64,000 bases of DNA from Glycomyces tenuis DSM 44171 (GCF_000427885.1 NZ_KE386601.1:112115-176114); one strand, 5' to 3'. Shown: positions 38,354 to 48,384, counted from the stretch's first letter. Notes: a model not told the origin generated them from the letters alone. Program-made: numbers and translations.

Positions 38354-41077
38354 ATGAGCGTGTCCAGGCTCCTGTCCGCCCTCGCCGACCTCGCCCCCGC
38401 CCCGAAGCCGCCCACCTTCGACCGGCTCGGCGCCAAGACCGCCTGGGGCACCGCCTTCGACCACGTCGAGGACGGCGGCGCGCTCGAGGCCTACGACGAG
38501 CTCCACCGCGACGAGCGGCTGCTGCGCCAAGGCTGGGGCGTCGTCATGGGGCGCACCGACGTCGAAGGCAGGACCCAGCGCGTGCGCTACCCGCTGATCA
38601 GCCGCCCCGTCCGCCTCGAGAGCACCAGGTCCCTCTCCCGAGGCCAGCACGTGAGACCCGCCGGCGACATCGCCGTCTGCGAGGAGCTCGCCGAGACCGA
38701 GTTCGCCCCGACGCTCGAATCCGTCTTCGACCCCGAACGCCGGGACGCCCTCCTCGCTGACACCGACTGGCTCCGCAAGGCCGCCGCCTCCGCCGGATTC
38801 CCCGACGCCTCGATCGAGGACGGCCCGCCCGAACGCGACCAGGGCCGCCTCGTCGTCGTCCCCCGGCCCGTCGTCTACATCGACCGCGAGGCCGCCCCCA
38901 GCCCGCTCGCCTCCCGGCTGCGCGACTGGGCCGACGCGCCCGGCCTCGACGCCACCGCGCTCGCGGCGATCTACGACCCCGACGACCGCGAGCCCCCCGC
39001 CGTCGCCGACGCCCCGGCGCCGCGCTGCGCCCTCCCGCTCAGCCGCGAGCAGGCCGCCGCCGTCGCCGCGGCCCGCACCGAGGCGGTCACCGTCGTCGCC
39101 GGAGCGCCCGGCTGCGGCAAGAGCCACACGCTCGCCGCCGTCGCCCTCGACGCCGTCGCCGCGGGCCGCTCGGTCCTCATCGCCACCCAGTCCGTCCACG
39201 CCGCCGACGTCCTCGCCGCCCTCCTCGACCGCCACCCCGGCCCCCTGCCCGTCCAGTTCGGCGACTCCGAACGGCGCGACGAGTTCACCACCAGGCTCGG
39301 CTCGGGCGTCGCCAAAGGCCACGGCAGACGCGAGGTCGACCGCCACGAGCGGGCCGCCGCCGACGCCCTCGACTACACCGACCGCCTCGAAGGCGAGATC
39401 ACACGGGCCCTCGAGCTCGAGACCCGCCGCGCCCGCGCCCTCACCGCCCCCGCCTTCCTCCTCGACGAGTTCCCCGCCCTGAAGGAGGCCGACCTCGACG
39501 AGGTCGAACGCCTCCTCCACCGCGCCCACGGCGACGACGACCGCTGGTGGGCCGGGCTCCGGCGGCGCCTCGCCAGACGCCGCCTGCGCGCCCTCGCAGG
39601 CGCCGACGGCCCCGCCGCCGCGCTCACCCGCGCCCTCGAAGCGGCCCGCGACCGGCGCGCCATGACCCGCCTCGCCGCCGAAGGCACCGACCTGGCCGCG
39701 CTCTGGCACGCCCTGGAGGAGGCCGACCGCGACGCCGCCACCGCCGTCGGCACCGCCCTGAGCCACGAGACCGGCTCGGCCGCGAGACGATCGGGCTCCT
39801 CCCGGCGCGCCCTCGCCGACCTCGCGACGGCGCTGCGCGTCGGCGACCGCGGCCAGCGGCGCCGCGCGCTCGCCGCCGTCGACGCCGCCGCGATGCTCCG
39901 CGCCATGCCGCTGTGGATCGGCACCGTCGCCGACGTCGAGGACCTCCTGCCCTCGGTGCCGGGCATGTTCGACCTGGTCATCCTCGACGAGGCCAGCCAC
40001 ATCAACCAGCTGCGGGCCGCCCCCGTCCTGGCCCGCGCCCGCCGCGCCGTCGTCGCGGGCGACCCAAGGCAGCTGCGGTTCGTCTCCTTCGCCGGCGAGG
40101 AGCGCCTGACCGAGGTCCTCGCCTCCCACGGCCTCGCCGACCGGGCCGCCCAGCTCGACACGAGGCGCGTCAGCGCCTACGACCTCGCCTGCGGCGCCGG
40201 GCCGGTCGTCGAGCTCACCGAGCACCACCGCAGCGTCCCGCACCTCATCGGCTTCTCGGCCGCGAAGTTCTACCACGGCCGCGTCAAGCCGATCACCACC
40301 CACCCGCGCAACCACGACGCCGACGTCATCGCCGTCCACCGCGTCACCGCCGCGAAATCCTCGCCGAAAGGCGTCCTCGGAGCCGAAGTCGACAAGTCGG
40401 TCGAACTGCTCGCCGAGCTCGTCGAACGCGGCGAGACCGGCCTGGCCGTCCTCTCGCCGTTCCGCGCCCAGGCCGAGGCGATCGAGGCCGCCGTCGTGCG
40501 GCGCTTCGACGTCGCCACCATCCGCTCCCGCCGCATCCGCGCCGGCACCGTCCACGCCTTCCAAGGCTCCGAGGCCGACACCGTCATCGCCTCCCTCGGC
40601 GCCGCCGACGGCGACCCGGCCGGGCGCAGGCGCTTCATCGCGAACCCGAACCTGTTCAACGTCATGATCACCCGCGCCCGCGCCCACCTCCACGTCGTCA
40701 CCGCCCTCACCGGACCCGACGGCCTCGTCGGCGAGTTCCTCACCTACGCCGACCGCCCACCGGCATCCCCAGTGGACGGGCAGGCCGGCTCCGACGAGTG
40801 GACCGCCGCCCTCGCGGACGCCCTCGCCGCCTCGGACGTCCCGGTGCGCCGCGCCTACCCGGCCGGGCACTGGAGCGTCGACCTCGTCGTCGGCGACGGC
40901 GAGCGGGCGGTCGGCCTCATCTGCGCCGTCCACCCCGAAGGGCCCCGGGCGCACCTGGCCCGCCACCGCGCCCTGCGCCGCGCCGGATGGCGGCTCGCCG
41001 ACGCCTTCCCCTCGACGTTCGCCGACGACCCCGCCCGCGCCGCGGTCGCCGTCCTCGCCGAACCCCCGCGCCAGTGA
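38354..41077 (+). CDS. SF1 (UPF1/DNA2-like) helicase with a degenerate nuclease tail
   Basis: 907 residues. Walker A GAPGCGKS (250-257), Walker B LVILDEAS (DEAS at 545-548), motif III GDPRQLRFVS, motif IV-like LSPFRAQ, motif V VHAFQGSEAD and motif VI NVMITRAR. A ~260-residue insertion between I and II is helical. The last ~110 residues look like the restriction-endonuclease fold of MTES_1575/DUF559 helicases: SVDLVV keeps one Asp, but the usual ECDG is GLICAV, so cleavage is probably lost. TACACT is 6 bp before the ATG (leaderless). Confidence 0.85.
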   Translation: MSVSRLLSALADLAPAPKPPTFDRLGAKTAWGTAFDHVEDGGALEAYDELHRDERLLRQGWGVVMGRTDVEGRTQRVRYPLISRPVRLESTRSLSRGQHVRPAGDIAVCEELAETEFAPTLESVFDPERRDALLADTDWLRKAAASAGFPDASIEDGPPERDQGRLVVVPRPVVYIDREAAPSPLASRLRDWADAPGLDATALAAIYDPDDREPPAVADAPAPRCALPLSREQAAAVAAARTEAVTVVAGAPGCGKSHTLAAVALDAVAAGRSVLIATQSVHAADVLAALLDRHPGPLPVQFGDSERRDEFTTRLGSGVAKGHGRREVDRHERAAADALDYTDRLEGEITRALELETRRARALTAPAFLLDEFPALKEADLDEVERLLHRAHGDDDRWWAGLRRRLARRRLRALAGADGPAAALTRALEAARDRRAMTRLAAEGTDLAALWHALEEADRDAATAVGTALSHETGSAARRSGSSRRALADLATALRVGDRGQRRRALAAVDAAAMLRAMPLWIGTVADVEDLLPSVPGMFDLVILDEASHINQLRAAPVLARARRAVVAGDPRQLRFVSFAGEERLTEVLASHGLADRAAQLDTRRVSAYDLACGAGPVVELTEHHRSVPHLIGFSAAKFYHGRVKPITTHPRNHDADVIAVHRVTAAKSSPKGVLGAEVDKSVELLAELVERGETGLAVLSPFRAQAEAIEAAVVRRFDVATIRSRRIRAGTVHAFQGSEADTVIASLGAADGDPAGRRRFIANPNLFNVMITRARAHLHVVTALTGPDGLVGEFLTYADRPPASPVDGQAGSDEWTAALADALAASDVPVRRAYPAGHWSVDLVVGDGERAVGLICAVHPEGPRAHLARHRALRRAGWRLADAFPSTFADDPARAAVAVLAEPPRQ

Positions 41078-41258
41078 TCTCCGCCTCCGAACACCGCGTG
41101 AAGCAACCGTCACAACGGCGAAATGCCTGCTTGAGGCCGGTGTGTACGCCTATTCCGGTGGGCACCGTCGGCACGGGGCTGGAAGGCGGTCCTTAGAGTC
41201 GCGGAGCATCAACCTCGCCACCGGGACCCGACCGGCGGCGGCTCACAGAAAGCGACCA

Positions 41259-41969
41259 ATGACCGAGCACACCTCGACTTCCGCCCCCTTCAAGCGCGTC
41301 CTCGCCGTCGCCGGCGTCGGCCTGGCCGGCGCCGTGGCCCTGAGCGGCTGCTCCCTCCTGGAGTCCTCCGACGACGGCGATTCCGGCTCCACCGAGGTCA
41401 GCGACGAGCAGGTCGACGCCGCCGCCGACGCCCAGTCCGGCGACTGCCTCGCCCCCGGATTCCTCGACGGCACCAGCGACGAGTTCACGATCGACTGCTC
41501 CGACCCGACCGCGCAGTGGACGATCACCGCCATCGAGGCCGACCCCGGCGTCACCGCCTCCGGCGGCGACATCGCCGACCCCCAGCCCATCTTCGACCTG
41601 TGCGGCGAGGAGGTCGGCGCCCTCCTGCCCGGCAAGCCCCTCACCGACTGGAACATGATCTACGACCAGGCGACCGGCGCCGTCGACTACCTGTTCTGCA
41701 TCGAGGCCACCGACCAGCCGGACGGCGAGGGCGCGCTCCTCGCCGTGCCGACCACCGGCGAGTGCTTCTCCAGCGCCGACGCCGAATGGAAGACCCTCCC
41801 GTGCGACTCGGCCGCGGCCGACTCCACCGTCGCGAACGCCGTCGAGTTCCCGTCCTCCGAGTGGGCGGCCCCCGACGTCGAAGGCGCCACCGCCGAATGC
41901 GGCGGGACCGCCTACTACGAGCTGCTCGACCAGTTCGACCGGACCACCGGCCTGCTCTGCGTCGAGTAG
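41259..41969 (+). CDS. Lipoprotein, paralogue A of a tandem pair
   Basis: 236 residues. Signal peptide with lipobox LSGC, then two related halves, each with paired cysteines. Signatures shared with the next gene are PLFDLCGEE-type (here PIFDLCGEEVGALLPG), DYLFCIEAT and TGECFSSADAEWKTLPC. The layout resembles septum-formation-like lipoprotein domains of actinomycetes, but I cannot place it with confidence. ATG 41259. A hairpin terminator follows, so the two paralogues are separate units. Confidence 0.75.
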   Translation: MTEHTSTSAPFKRVLAVAGVGLAGAVALSGCSLLESSDDGDSGSTEVSDEQVDAAADAQSGDCLAPGFLDGTSDEFTIDCSDPTAQWTITAIEADPGVTASGGDIADPQPIFDLCGEEVGALLPGKPLTDWNMIYDQATGAVDYLFCIEATDQPDGEGALLAVPTTGECFSSADAEWKTLPCDSAAADSTVANAVEFPSSEWAAPDVEGATAECGGTAYYELLDQFDRTTGLLCVE

Positions 41970-41988
41970 TCGACGAGCACGACCGAAC

Positions 41989-42019
41989 CGAAGGCCCGAG
42001 GCTGTGCCTCGGGCCTTCG
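41989..42019 (+). terminator. Terminator hairpin between the lipoprotein paralogues
   Basis: 14-bp perfect stem (CGAAGGCCCGAGGC and complement) with TGT loop, 20 bp after the stop. Confidence 0.85.
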
Positions 42020-42100
42020 CCGCGCGCACTGGCACCGCCGCCGTATCGTCGAAGACGCCCGGCACCGGCACCCGACCGCTCTTCCGCAGAAAGCGCCAGC

Positions 42101-42778
42101 ATGACCGCTCACCCCTCGATCTCCGCCCCGCTGCGGCGCCTCGCCGCCGCCGGACTGCTCGGCCTCGCGATGCTCACCGGCTGCGAGTCGAACGAGGAGT
42201 CCCCCGCACCCGGCATCACCGAAGCCGAACCCGGCGAGTGCCTCCCGCGGGAGATCCCCGCCCGCGACGCCGTCGAGTTCACCGTCGACTGCGACGACGA
42301 GGCGGCGTTCTGGACCCTCACCGCGATCAGCGGCGACTCCGGCGCGAGTTCCCCGGACGGTGCCGACCTCGTCGACGATCAGCCCTTGTTCGACCTGTGC
42401 GGCGAGGAGATCACCGCGTACTTCCCCGGTCGGCCCCACACCGGCTGGGACATGGTCCACGACGAGGAGTCCGGCGAGGTCGAGTACCTGTTCTGCTTCG
42501 AGGCCATCGGAAGGCCGGACGCCGAGGGCGCGACCCCGGTCGTCCCCGCCGTCGAGGAGTGCTTCGAGTCCAGCGACGTCGAATGGTGGACGCGGCCGTG
42601 CGATCCCGCCGTGGCCGACGCCGTCGTCACCGACGTCTTCGAGCTCGAGCTCGAAGACCGCGGTGCGTTCGGCGACGTGTTCGAGGAGCTCTCGGGCCAA
42701 TGCACCGGCAGCGCCTACCGGGGGCTCGTCGACGACTTCGGCCGCACGTCCGGCATCATCTGCTTCGACTACCTCTGA
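42101..42778 (+). CDS. Lipoprotein, paralogue B of a tandem pair
   Basis: 225 residues. Lipobox LTGC, then the same cysteine framework as paralogue A: GECLPREIPARDAVEFTVDC, PLFDLCGEEITAYFPG, EYLFCFEAI and EECFESSDVEW. The similarity across the mature domain indicates tandem duplication. The ligand is unknown; exposed at the membrane surface. It is convergent with the HhH membrane protein, with a 5-bp gap. Confidence 0.75.
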   Translation: MTAHPSISAPLRRLAAAGLLGLAMLTGCESNEESPAPGITEAEPGECLPREIPARDAVEFTVDCDDEAAFWTLTAISGDSGASSPDGADLVDDQPLFDLCGEEITAYFPGRPHTGWDMVHDEESGEVEYLFCFEAIGRPDAEGATPVVPAVEECFESSDVEWWTRPCDPAVADAVVTDVFELELEDRGAFGDVFEELSGQCTGSAYRGLVDDFGRTSGIICFDYL

Positions 42779-42783
42779 CGCCC

Positions 42784-43479
42784 CTACGGTATGAACACCA
42801 CGTACTCGCGCAGGTGGTGCTCGAACGTCGGGCTGATCTCGACGACCAGCAGCACCTCACCGAGGCTCTGGAACGGCCCGAAGCGCTCCACCCGGTCCCG
42901 GATCTGCTTGGCGCTCACCGCGGTCACGCCCGGCAGCGACATCAGGACCCCCACCGGCGCGTGGTTGAGGTCGACCAGGCCGCCGTCGTCGAACTGGCGC
43001 GGCAGGTCGGGCCGTCCGATGCCGAGCCGCTTGGCCAGCATGGGATCGGCGGCGACCGTGCCGCGGGCCTGCGCGCGCAGCCGCCTGGCCCGGTCGACCG
43101 CTTCGGGGCCGCTCGCCCTGGCCACCAGCACGTCCGGCGCCGGCGCCGGCGGCGCCCACACCAGCGGCCGGATCACGAACAGGTGCACCGTCGCCACCAC
43201 CGTCACGACCGGCAGGATCGCGTATATGAGCGCGTCGGCCCACCCCGGCGCCTGATCGCCGAAGGTGCCAGCCAGGCAGATCCACGTCAGCGACAGGGCG
43301 CTGTAGCCGACGAGGGCGGCGATCGTGGCCGGGGTGCGCCGCTTCGCCACGGCCGCACCGAAGGCGATGGCCACGCCGAAGCCGCAGGTGAGGATCGGCA
43401 GCATCGCCCACAGGATCGTGCCGATCTCGGAGGCGGTCTTGAGGCGCTGTTGGGGAACGACGGGACCGGGGACGGTCAT
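42784..43479 (-). CDS. Membrane protein with C-terminal helix-hairpin-helix domain
   Basis: 231 residues. Three membrane segments in the first ~110 residues, a charged region, then a ComEA-like HhH unit (DLNHAPVGVLMSLPGVTAVSAKQI split: NHAPVGVL and LPGVTAVSA). In competence proteins such HhH units bind DNA outside the cell; here the short loop order puts the HhH on an uncertain side. The ATG follows the kinase TAA with no gap (TAAATG), so it is translated with the kinase and may be its partner or target. Confidence 0.75.
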   Translation of the reverse strand: MTVPGPVVPQQRLKTASEIGTILWAMLPILTCGFGVAIAFGAAVAKRRTPATIAALVGYSALSLTWICLAGTFGDQAPGWADALIYAILPVVTVVATVHLFVIRPLVWAPPAPAPDVLVARASGPEAVDRARRLRAQARGTVAADPMLAKRLGIGRPDLPRQFDDGGLVDLNHAPVGVLMSLPGVTAVSAKQIRDRVERFGPFQSLGEVLLVVEISPTFEHHLREYVVFIP

Positions 43480-44919
43480 TTACGGGGGACTCCCAGCCGT
43501 GGATTGGATCTGCACCGGCCACCCGGGGCCCGCCTGGGGAGGAACGGACCAGGCACGCAGCAGCCGCCTGGCCTCAATGGTATCGGGGTCGTCCTCGCCG
43601 AGCGCGGCCGCCATGTCGACGGCGAGGCCCGCGAGCGCCCCGTGCGCCTCGGCGCCGCGCCCGAGCGCGGCCAGCATGTCGACCGCGGCGCGGCGCCCGC
43701 GCAGCGTGCGCCGGTCGGCCTCGCCCGCCAGGCGCCGCAGGCGCTCGACGACGCTGTGCAGCCCGCTGAGCGCGGTCGCCGCGTTTCCCAGCGCCGCAAG
43801 GCATTGCGCCGCCCGCACCTGGCAGTGGAGGGCCTCGGCCGGGTCGGCCGCCTCGAAGTCGGCGGCCAGCGCCCGGAACGCGGTGAGCGCGCCGCCGAAG
43901 TCGCCCTCGCGCAGGCGCCCTTCGGCCCCGGCGAGGCGCTCGGCGGCGCGCGGCGCCGCGGCGGTCCGACCGAGCTCGGCCGCGGCCTCCCGGGCGACGG
44001 ACGGCGGCGCCAGCGGCGCCCGGAACGGCCAGGTCGGGTCGCCCGAGTCGCGGGCGGCCATGCCGGAGACGGGCAGCCGTTCGAGGAGCCCGGCGAGCAC
44101 GAGGTAGACCGCGGCGGCGTCGCCCGGCCGCTCGCCGGGGTCCTTGCGCAGCAGGTGCCCGATGAGGTCGTCGAACTCGGGCGGCAGCTCCGGCCGGCGG
44201 CGGCGCACCGGCTCGGGGACCTCCTCCAGGTGCGCGGTCTGGACCTCGTAGGCGCTGCCGCGCCCGGCGAACAGCCGCTCGCCGGTGGCCATCTCGTACA
44301 GCAGGGCCCCGAGCGCGTACAGATCGGAGGCCGGGCCCGCCGGGCGCGCCCTGATCTGCTCGGGCGCCATGTAGTTCAGCGTGCCCGGCTTGTCGCCGGT
44401 GGCGGTCAGGCGGGTCGGGTCGCCTTCGAGGATCGCGGCGATCCCGAAGTCCACCACCGACACCCGCCCATCGAGTCCGACGATGATGTTGGCGGGCTTG
44501 AGGTCCCGGTGGATCACCTGGCGGGCGTGGGCGGCGGCCAGCACGGACGCGAGCTGCGCGCCGATCGCGGTCGACCAGTCGGCCGGGAGCGGGCCGGTCT
44601 CGTCGAGCAGGTCGCGCAGGCTCAGCCCCGGCAGGTAGGCCATGACGAGGTACAGCTCGCCCGAGTCCTCGTCGACCCCGGCGTCGAAGATCGCCGGGAC
44701 GCCGGGGTGCGCGATCTGGGCGGTGACGCGGGCTTCGCGGCGGAACCGCGCGGCGGCCTCGTCCCGCTGCGGGCCCTCCAGCAGGTCGGGCCTGACGACC
44801 TTGACGGCCACCTCGCGTCCGAGGCGGGCGTCGACGCCCTGCCAGACGCGGCCCATGCCGCCCGCGCCGACCGGCCGGGCCAGTTCGTATCGGTCGGCGA
44901 TGACGCGAGTGCTGTTCAC
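43480..44919 (-). CDS. Hanks-type Ser/Thr protein kinase with helical C-terminus
   Basis: 479 residues from GTG 44919 (GTG 44946 is the alternative; TACAAC 6 bp before 44919 suits a leaderless mRNA). Gly loop GAGGMG 18-23, Lys40, HRDLKPAN from 137, DFG 157-159, APEQ near 188. The kinase is complete. After ~270 the chain is helical and TPR-like, with no membrane segment or PASTA domain, so it is cytoplasmic. Phosphorylation targets cannot be read from sequence; the gene fused in translation downstream is a candidate. Confidence 0.88.
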   Translation of the reverse strand: MNSTRVIADRYELARPVGAGGMGRVWQGVDARLGREVAVKVVRPDLLEGPQRDEAAARFRREARVTAQIAHPGVPAIFDAGVDEDSGELYLVMAYLPGLSLRDLLDETGPLPADWSTAIGAQLASVLAAAHARQVIHRDLKPANIIVGLDGRVSVVDFGIAAILEGDPTRLTATGDKPGTLNYMAPEQIRARPAGPASDLYALGALLYEMATGERLFAGRGSAYEVQTAHLEEVPEPVRRRRPELPPEFDDLIGHLLRKDPGERPGDAAAVYLVLAGLLERLPVSGMAARDSGDPTWPFRAPLAPPSVAREAAAELGRTAAAPRAAERLAGAEGRLREGDFGGALTAFRALAADFEAADPAEALHCQVRAAQCLAALGNAATALSGLHSVVERLRRLAGEADRRTLRGRRAAVDMLAALGRGAEAHGALAGLAVDMAAALGEDDPDTIEARRLLRAWSVPPQAGPGWPVQIQSTAGSPP

Positions 44920-45021
44920 CGGTCCGTTGTACTGCACGATCGCCACGGCCCCGAGACCGGTCGGGCACGGGCGCGGCCCGCCCGGCGCGGCCGGACGGGC
45001 CCGCTTCGGCCGTCGAGGACA

Positions 45022-46086
45022 CTACGGCTCGCAGGTCCACCTGACCGCGTTGAGGGTGTGCATGCCGGTGGCGTCCTCGCCGACGTAGACGCTCCCGGCG
45101 ACGATCGAGCCGTCGGAGCTGATCGAGTCGGCCTGGTCGCCGAAGTAGTTGTCGGCCGGGTCGCTGACGCCCGGCAGCGCGACGACCCCCTCGCGGGTCT
45201 GGACGGCGGCGTCGGGGAAGAGCGATCCGGCCGCGGTGCCGTCGGCGGCGACCGCCGCGGGGCCCTCGATCTCCAGGACCTCGGCCGTGCCCTCGGCGAG
45301 GTTCCAGCGGATGCCCGCCCCGGGGTGCTCCGGCGTGTCCAGGTACCCCGAGGCCCACTGGCCGTTCAGGTCCGAAACGTAGGAGTGGGCCGTGCCCGGC
45401 TCGACGCCCTCCGGCCACGGCAGCTCGGAGCCGGTGCCGTCGCTGTTCCATGCGTACGGCTTGAAGTCGCCGTTCTCGATGGAGAAGTAGCCGACGATCG
45501 TGCCGTCGTCGCCGATGTCGGTGGCGGTGCCCCAGACGGCCTTCTCGGGAAGCTCCAGCTCGACCGCCTCCTCGGAGCCGGCCGGCCACAGCACCGGCTG
45601 CGAGCCGCTCTGGCCCACGATGTCGCCGTGCTCGTTGATCCCGTTCGCCTCGCCGCCGCCGGTGTTCGGCAGCTCCGCGGCCTTGCCCCCGCGCCACGCG
45701 TACGGGACCGAGCCGTCGCCGAGCCAGGTGGAGGCGGCGGCCTCGCCGCCGGAGTTCACATCGTTCAGCGCCTGGTCCTCGCCGGGGATCGGCACCTCGG
45801 TGACCTTGCCGCCGGAGTACAGCATCGTGTAGCGCTCGAAGCCGAAGTCGAGCGGATAGGCTCGGTAGGCGATGACCGAGCCGTCGTCGCTCATGCCGGT
45901 CGTGAAGGTGAACAGCAGCCCGTCGGGGATCGGGAGCGTCTCCAGCTCGCACGAGAGCTCCGCCGCATCGGTTCCGTTCGCCGAGGCGGCTTGCGCCGGA
46001 AGGGCGCCCGCGCCCGCCGCGAGCAGCACCGCGGCGGCTGCCAATGCCCTGCAGGGCTTCGAATGCCGTTGCACCGTGGTTGACAT
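45022..46086 (-). CDS. Secreted protein with HAF-like propeller repeats
   Basis: 354 residues. Signal peptide 1-33 (ends AQA-A). The mature part has about six ~45-residue repeats with GxxVGY/GSIVAG strands and W motifs (YAWRGG, VLWPAG, YAWNSDG, VRWTCEP) like the HAF/WD-type extracellular repeats. Function unknown. ATG 46086 with GAGAGGA upstream. The 16-bp palindrome GGGATCGGGCGATCCC (46117-46132) lies in its leader region. Confidence 0.8.
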   Translation of the reverse strand: MSTTVQRHSKPCRALAAAAVLLAAGAGALPAQAASANGTDAAELSCELETLPIPDGLLFTFTTGMSDDGSVIAYRAYPLDFGFERYTMLYSGGKVTEVPIPGEDQALNDVNSGGEAAASTWLGDGSVPYAWRGGKAAELPNTGGGEANGINEHGDIVGQSGSQPVLWPAGSEEAVELELPEKAVWGTATDIGDDGTIVGYFSIENGDFKPYAWNSDGTGSELPWPEGVEPGTAHSYVSDLNGQWASGYLDTPEHPGAGIRWNLAEGTAEVLEIEGPAAVAADGTAAGSLFPDAAVQTREGVVALPGVSDPADNYFGDQADSISSDGSIVAGSVYVGEDATGMHTLNAVRWTCEP

Positions 46087-46526
46087 CGTGTCGTCCTCTC
46101 GGGAAGCGGTTCGTTCGGGATCGGGCGATCCCGTCACCGTTACGACGCTTGAAACGCTTGCCCCCGTTGCGTGGAACGCGGAGAATTCCCCCTTCGACCC
46201 GAAAGCGGGGCACGATATAAGCGCCTTGTCCAATTTCGACCGAAAAGCCTCCGCCTCCGGCCGGGGTGCGAGGCCGCGGGGCCGCGTTCCCGTATCTGAC
46301 GCTCTGCGGACGCTCCGTCGCGGGCCGTGGCCCCGGCCACAAGAGACTCACCGTGATCAGCCGCGAAACACCTGCGTAACCGTCGAATGCCCGAAGGTGG
46401 CGCGGCGCGCGTCTCACCGGGCCCGGATTGACTGGAACATGTGTCGGACGCTACAGTCTTTCACAAATACCCTTCCGTGTTATGCAACCACCCCGTCAGG
46501 TGAACCCTTAGTGGTAGGGAGCCCAT
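46087..46526. other. Divergent promoter region
   Basis: 440 bp between the secreted propeller gene and the DUF4272 gene. It holds the palindrome at 46117-46132, an AT-richer patch near 46180-46260 and the promoter at 46428-46457. No further gene is seen. Confidence 0.55.
46428..46457 (+). promoter_or_regulatory. Sigma-70-type promoter of the DUF4272 gene
   Basis: TTGACT (46428-46433), 18-bp spacer, TACAGT (46452-46457). The predicted leader is ~60 nt. Confidence 0.7.
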
Positions 46527-47192
46527 ATGCCGTCGCTGGTCACAGATCCCCGCAGCGTTAGAGTGCGTACAGTGGACGGTCTCGGTGCCCTGGGCATACC
46601 CGCGCCCCCCGAACGCTTCCCCATGCCCTTCCCCGAAGGCCGTCTCCCCAGGCTCCGCCCCCGGGTCCACATGGAGGCGCGCGCGGCCATCCTCAACATC
46701 GTCCAGGCCCGCGTGTTCAACATGCCCGAGGAACTCGCCATGCGCTGGCTGCTCGACGCCCACGTCCTGGACCACCTGACCCCCGACGAATGGGGCTTCA
46801 TCGCCTGCGGCAGAGGCGAACGGGCCCGCTACGCCGACCAGCTCGAGTGCCTCTACGCCGTCGCCTGGCTGCTCGGTCTCGTCGACCACCTCGACCCCAC
46901 CGTCGCCTGCTCCGAAGAGCTCCCCGAGCTCCTGCCGGACCTGCGCCGCCCCGAGTCGTTCAGCGAATGGCGCGACCGCCACCTGACGCCCACCCGGGAC
47001 GCCGGCGTCGTCGCTGAGATGCTCGATCTGTACTACTGCCTGGACTGGGTGTGCGACCAGTCCAGGCGCGCCGGCGCGGCCCTGCCGCCCGGCGTGGACG
47101 ACAGCCTCGTCTGGCACCGCCGCTGGGCCCTGGAGTGGGCCGTGGTCTTCGCCGAGGAGCGCCCCGTCCACTGGGACGAGGTGCGACTCTGA
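46527..47192 (+). CDS. DUF4272 domain protein
   Basis: 221 residues, soluble, no signal peptide. The body from [14 protein letters not shown] to HWDEVRL is one DUF4272 domain ([52 protein letters not shown]). These proteins are widespread and uncharacterised. AGGGAG precedes the ATG. It is followed 37 bp later by the probably leaderless add gene, so it may form a unit of its own. Confidence 0.88.
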   Translation: MPSLVTDPRSVRVRTVDGLGALGIPAPPERFPMPFPEGRLPRLRPRVHMEARAAILNIVQARVFNMPEELAMRWLLDAHVLDHLTPDEWGFIACGRGERARYADQLECLYAVAWLLGLVDHLDPTVACSEELPELLPDLRRPESFSEWRDRHLTPTRDAGVVAEMLDLYYCLDWVCDQSRRAGAALPPGVDDSLVWHRRWALEWAVVFAEERPVHWDEVRL

Positions 47193-47229
47193 GGCGTCCT
47201 CGCGAGAGCCGGTGACTACCATTCGCGGA

Positions 47230-48333
47230 ATGAATTTCAAGCCGCTGACCCACGACGAGATCCGTTCCGCCCCCAAGGCGGTGCTCCACGAGCACCTCGA
47301 CGGCGGTCTGCGTCCCCAGACCCTCATCGAGCTCGCCGCCGAGATCGACCACCCTCTCCCCGCCCATGATCCGAAGGCGCTCGCCGACTGGTTCTTCGAG
47401 GCCGCGAACTCCGGCAGCCTGGAGCGCTACCTGACGACCTTCGACCACACCGTCGCCGTCCTCCAGACCCCCGACAACTGCGCCCGCGTCGCCGCCGAGG
47501 CCGTCGAGGACCTCGCCGCCGACGGCGTCGTCTACGCCGAGCTGCGCTACGCCCCCGAGCAGCAGCTGCAGCGCGGTATGAGCCTCGGCGAGGTCGTCGA
47601 GGCCACCGTCGCCGGGCTCGCCGAAGGCGAACGCCGTGCCGCCGCGGCCGGCCACCCCATCACGACCGGCACCATCCTGTGCGGCATGCGCCACGCGAAC
47701 CGCGTCAAGGAGATCGCCGAACTCGCCGTCGCCTACCGCGACAAGGGCGTCGTCGGCTTCGACATCGCCGGAGCCGAGATCGGCCACCCGGCCGAGGCCC
47801 ACCTGGACGCCTTCGACCACCTGCGGCGCGAATGCATGCGGTTCACCATCCACGCCGGCGAGTCGGCCCACCTGCCCTCGATCAGCGGGGCCGTCGCCCA
47901 GTGCGGCGCCGAGCGGATCGGCCACGGCGTCAGGCTCATGGAGGACATCGACCTCCGCGGTGACGAACCGAAGCTCGGACGCCTGGCGAGCTACATCCGC
48001 GACCGCCGCATCGCCCTCGAGGTGTGCCCCTCGTCCAACCTCCAGACCGGCGCCGCCGAGTCGATCGAGACCCACCCGGTGGGAGACCTGTACGACCTCG
48101 GCTTCCGCGTCACGGTCAACAACGACAACCGCCTGATGAGCCGCACCCACACCTCCCGCGAGTTCCAGCTGCTGTCCGAGAACTTCGGCTGGAGCTGGCC
48201 GGAGCTCAAGCGCTGCACCGTGAACGCCCTGGAGGCCGCGTTCCTGCCCTACCCGGAGCGCCGCCGCCTCATCGACGAGGTCGTCCTCCCCGCCTACGAG
48301 CGGCTCGAAGACCGGGCCGACCGCGCCGCGTGA
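47230..48333 (+). CDS. add: Adenosine deaminase
   Basis: 367 residues. Zinc ligands are in LHEHLDGG (His-x-His), HAGES and the final VNNDN (Asp). The acid/base Glu lies in the HAGE motif and the Asp pair in NNDN. It deaminates adenosine to inosine; related enzymes act on 6-aminodeoxyfutalosine in menaquinone synthesis, but HLDGGLRP favours the true deaminase. ATG 47230 chosen because TACCAT (47217-47222) lies 7 bp upstream; GTG 47212 has no ribosome site. Confidence 0.93.
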   Translation: MNFKPLTHDEIRSAPKAVLHEHLDGGLRPQTLIELAAEIDHPLPAHDPKALADWFFEAANSGSLERYLTTFDHTVAVLQTPDNCARVAAEAVEDLAADGVVYAELRYAPEQQLQRGMSLGEVVEATVAGLAEGERRAAAAGHPITTGTILCGMRHANRVKEIAELAVAYRDKGVVGFDIAGAEIGHPAEAHLDAFDHLRRECMRFTIHAGESAHLPSISGAVAQCGAERIGHGVRLMEDIDLRGDEPKLGRLASYIRDRRIALEVCPSSNLQTGAAESIETHPVGDLYDLGFRVTVNNDNRLMSRTHTSREFQLLSENFGWSWPELKRCTVNALEAAFLPYPERRRLIDEVVLPAYERLEDRADRAA

Positions 48334-48384
48334 GCGCCGCCTCCGCTCTCGGAGTCTGAACGGCACGCTCGGTAAGCTCGCCGC

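Noticed and set aside
42004-46083. Plus-strand open frame of ~1360 codons across four genes
   Set aside because: It runs antisense to the kinase and propeller genes and in another frame of the lipoprotein; Arg/Gly/Pro-rich and without domains.
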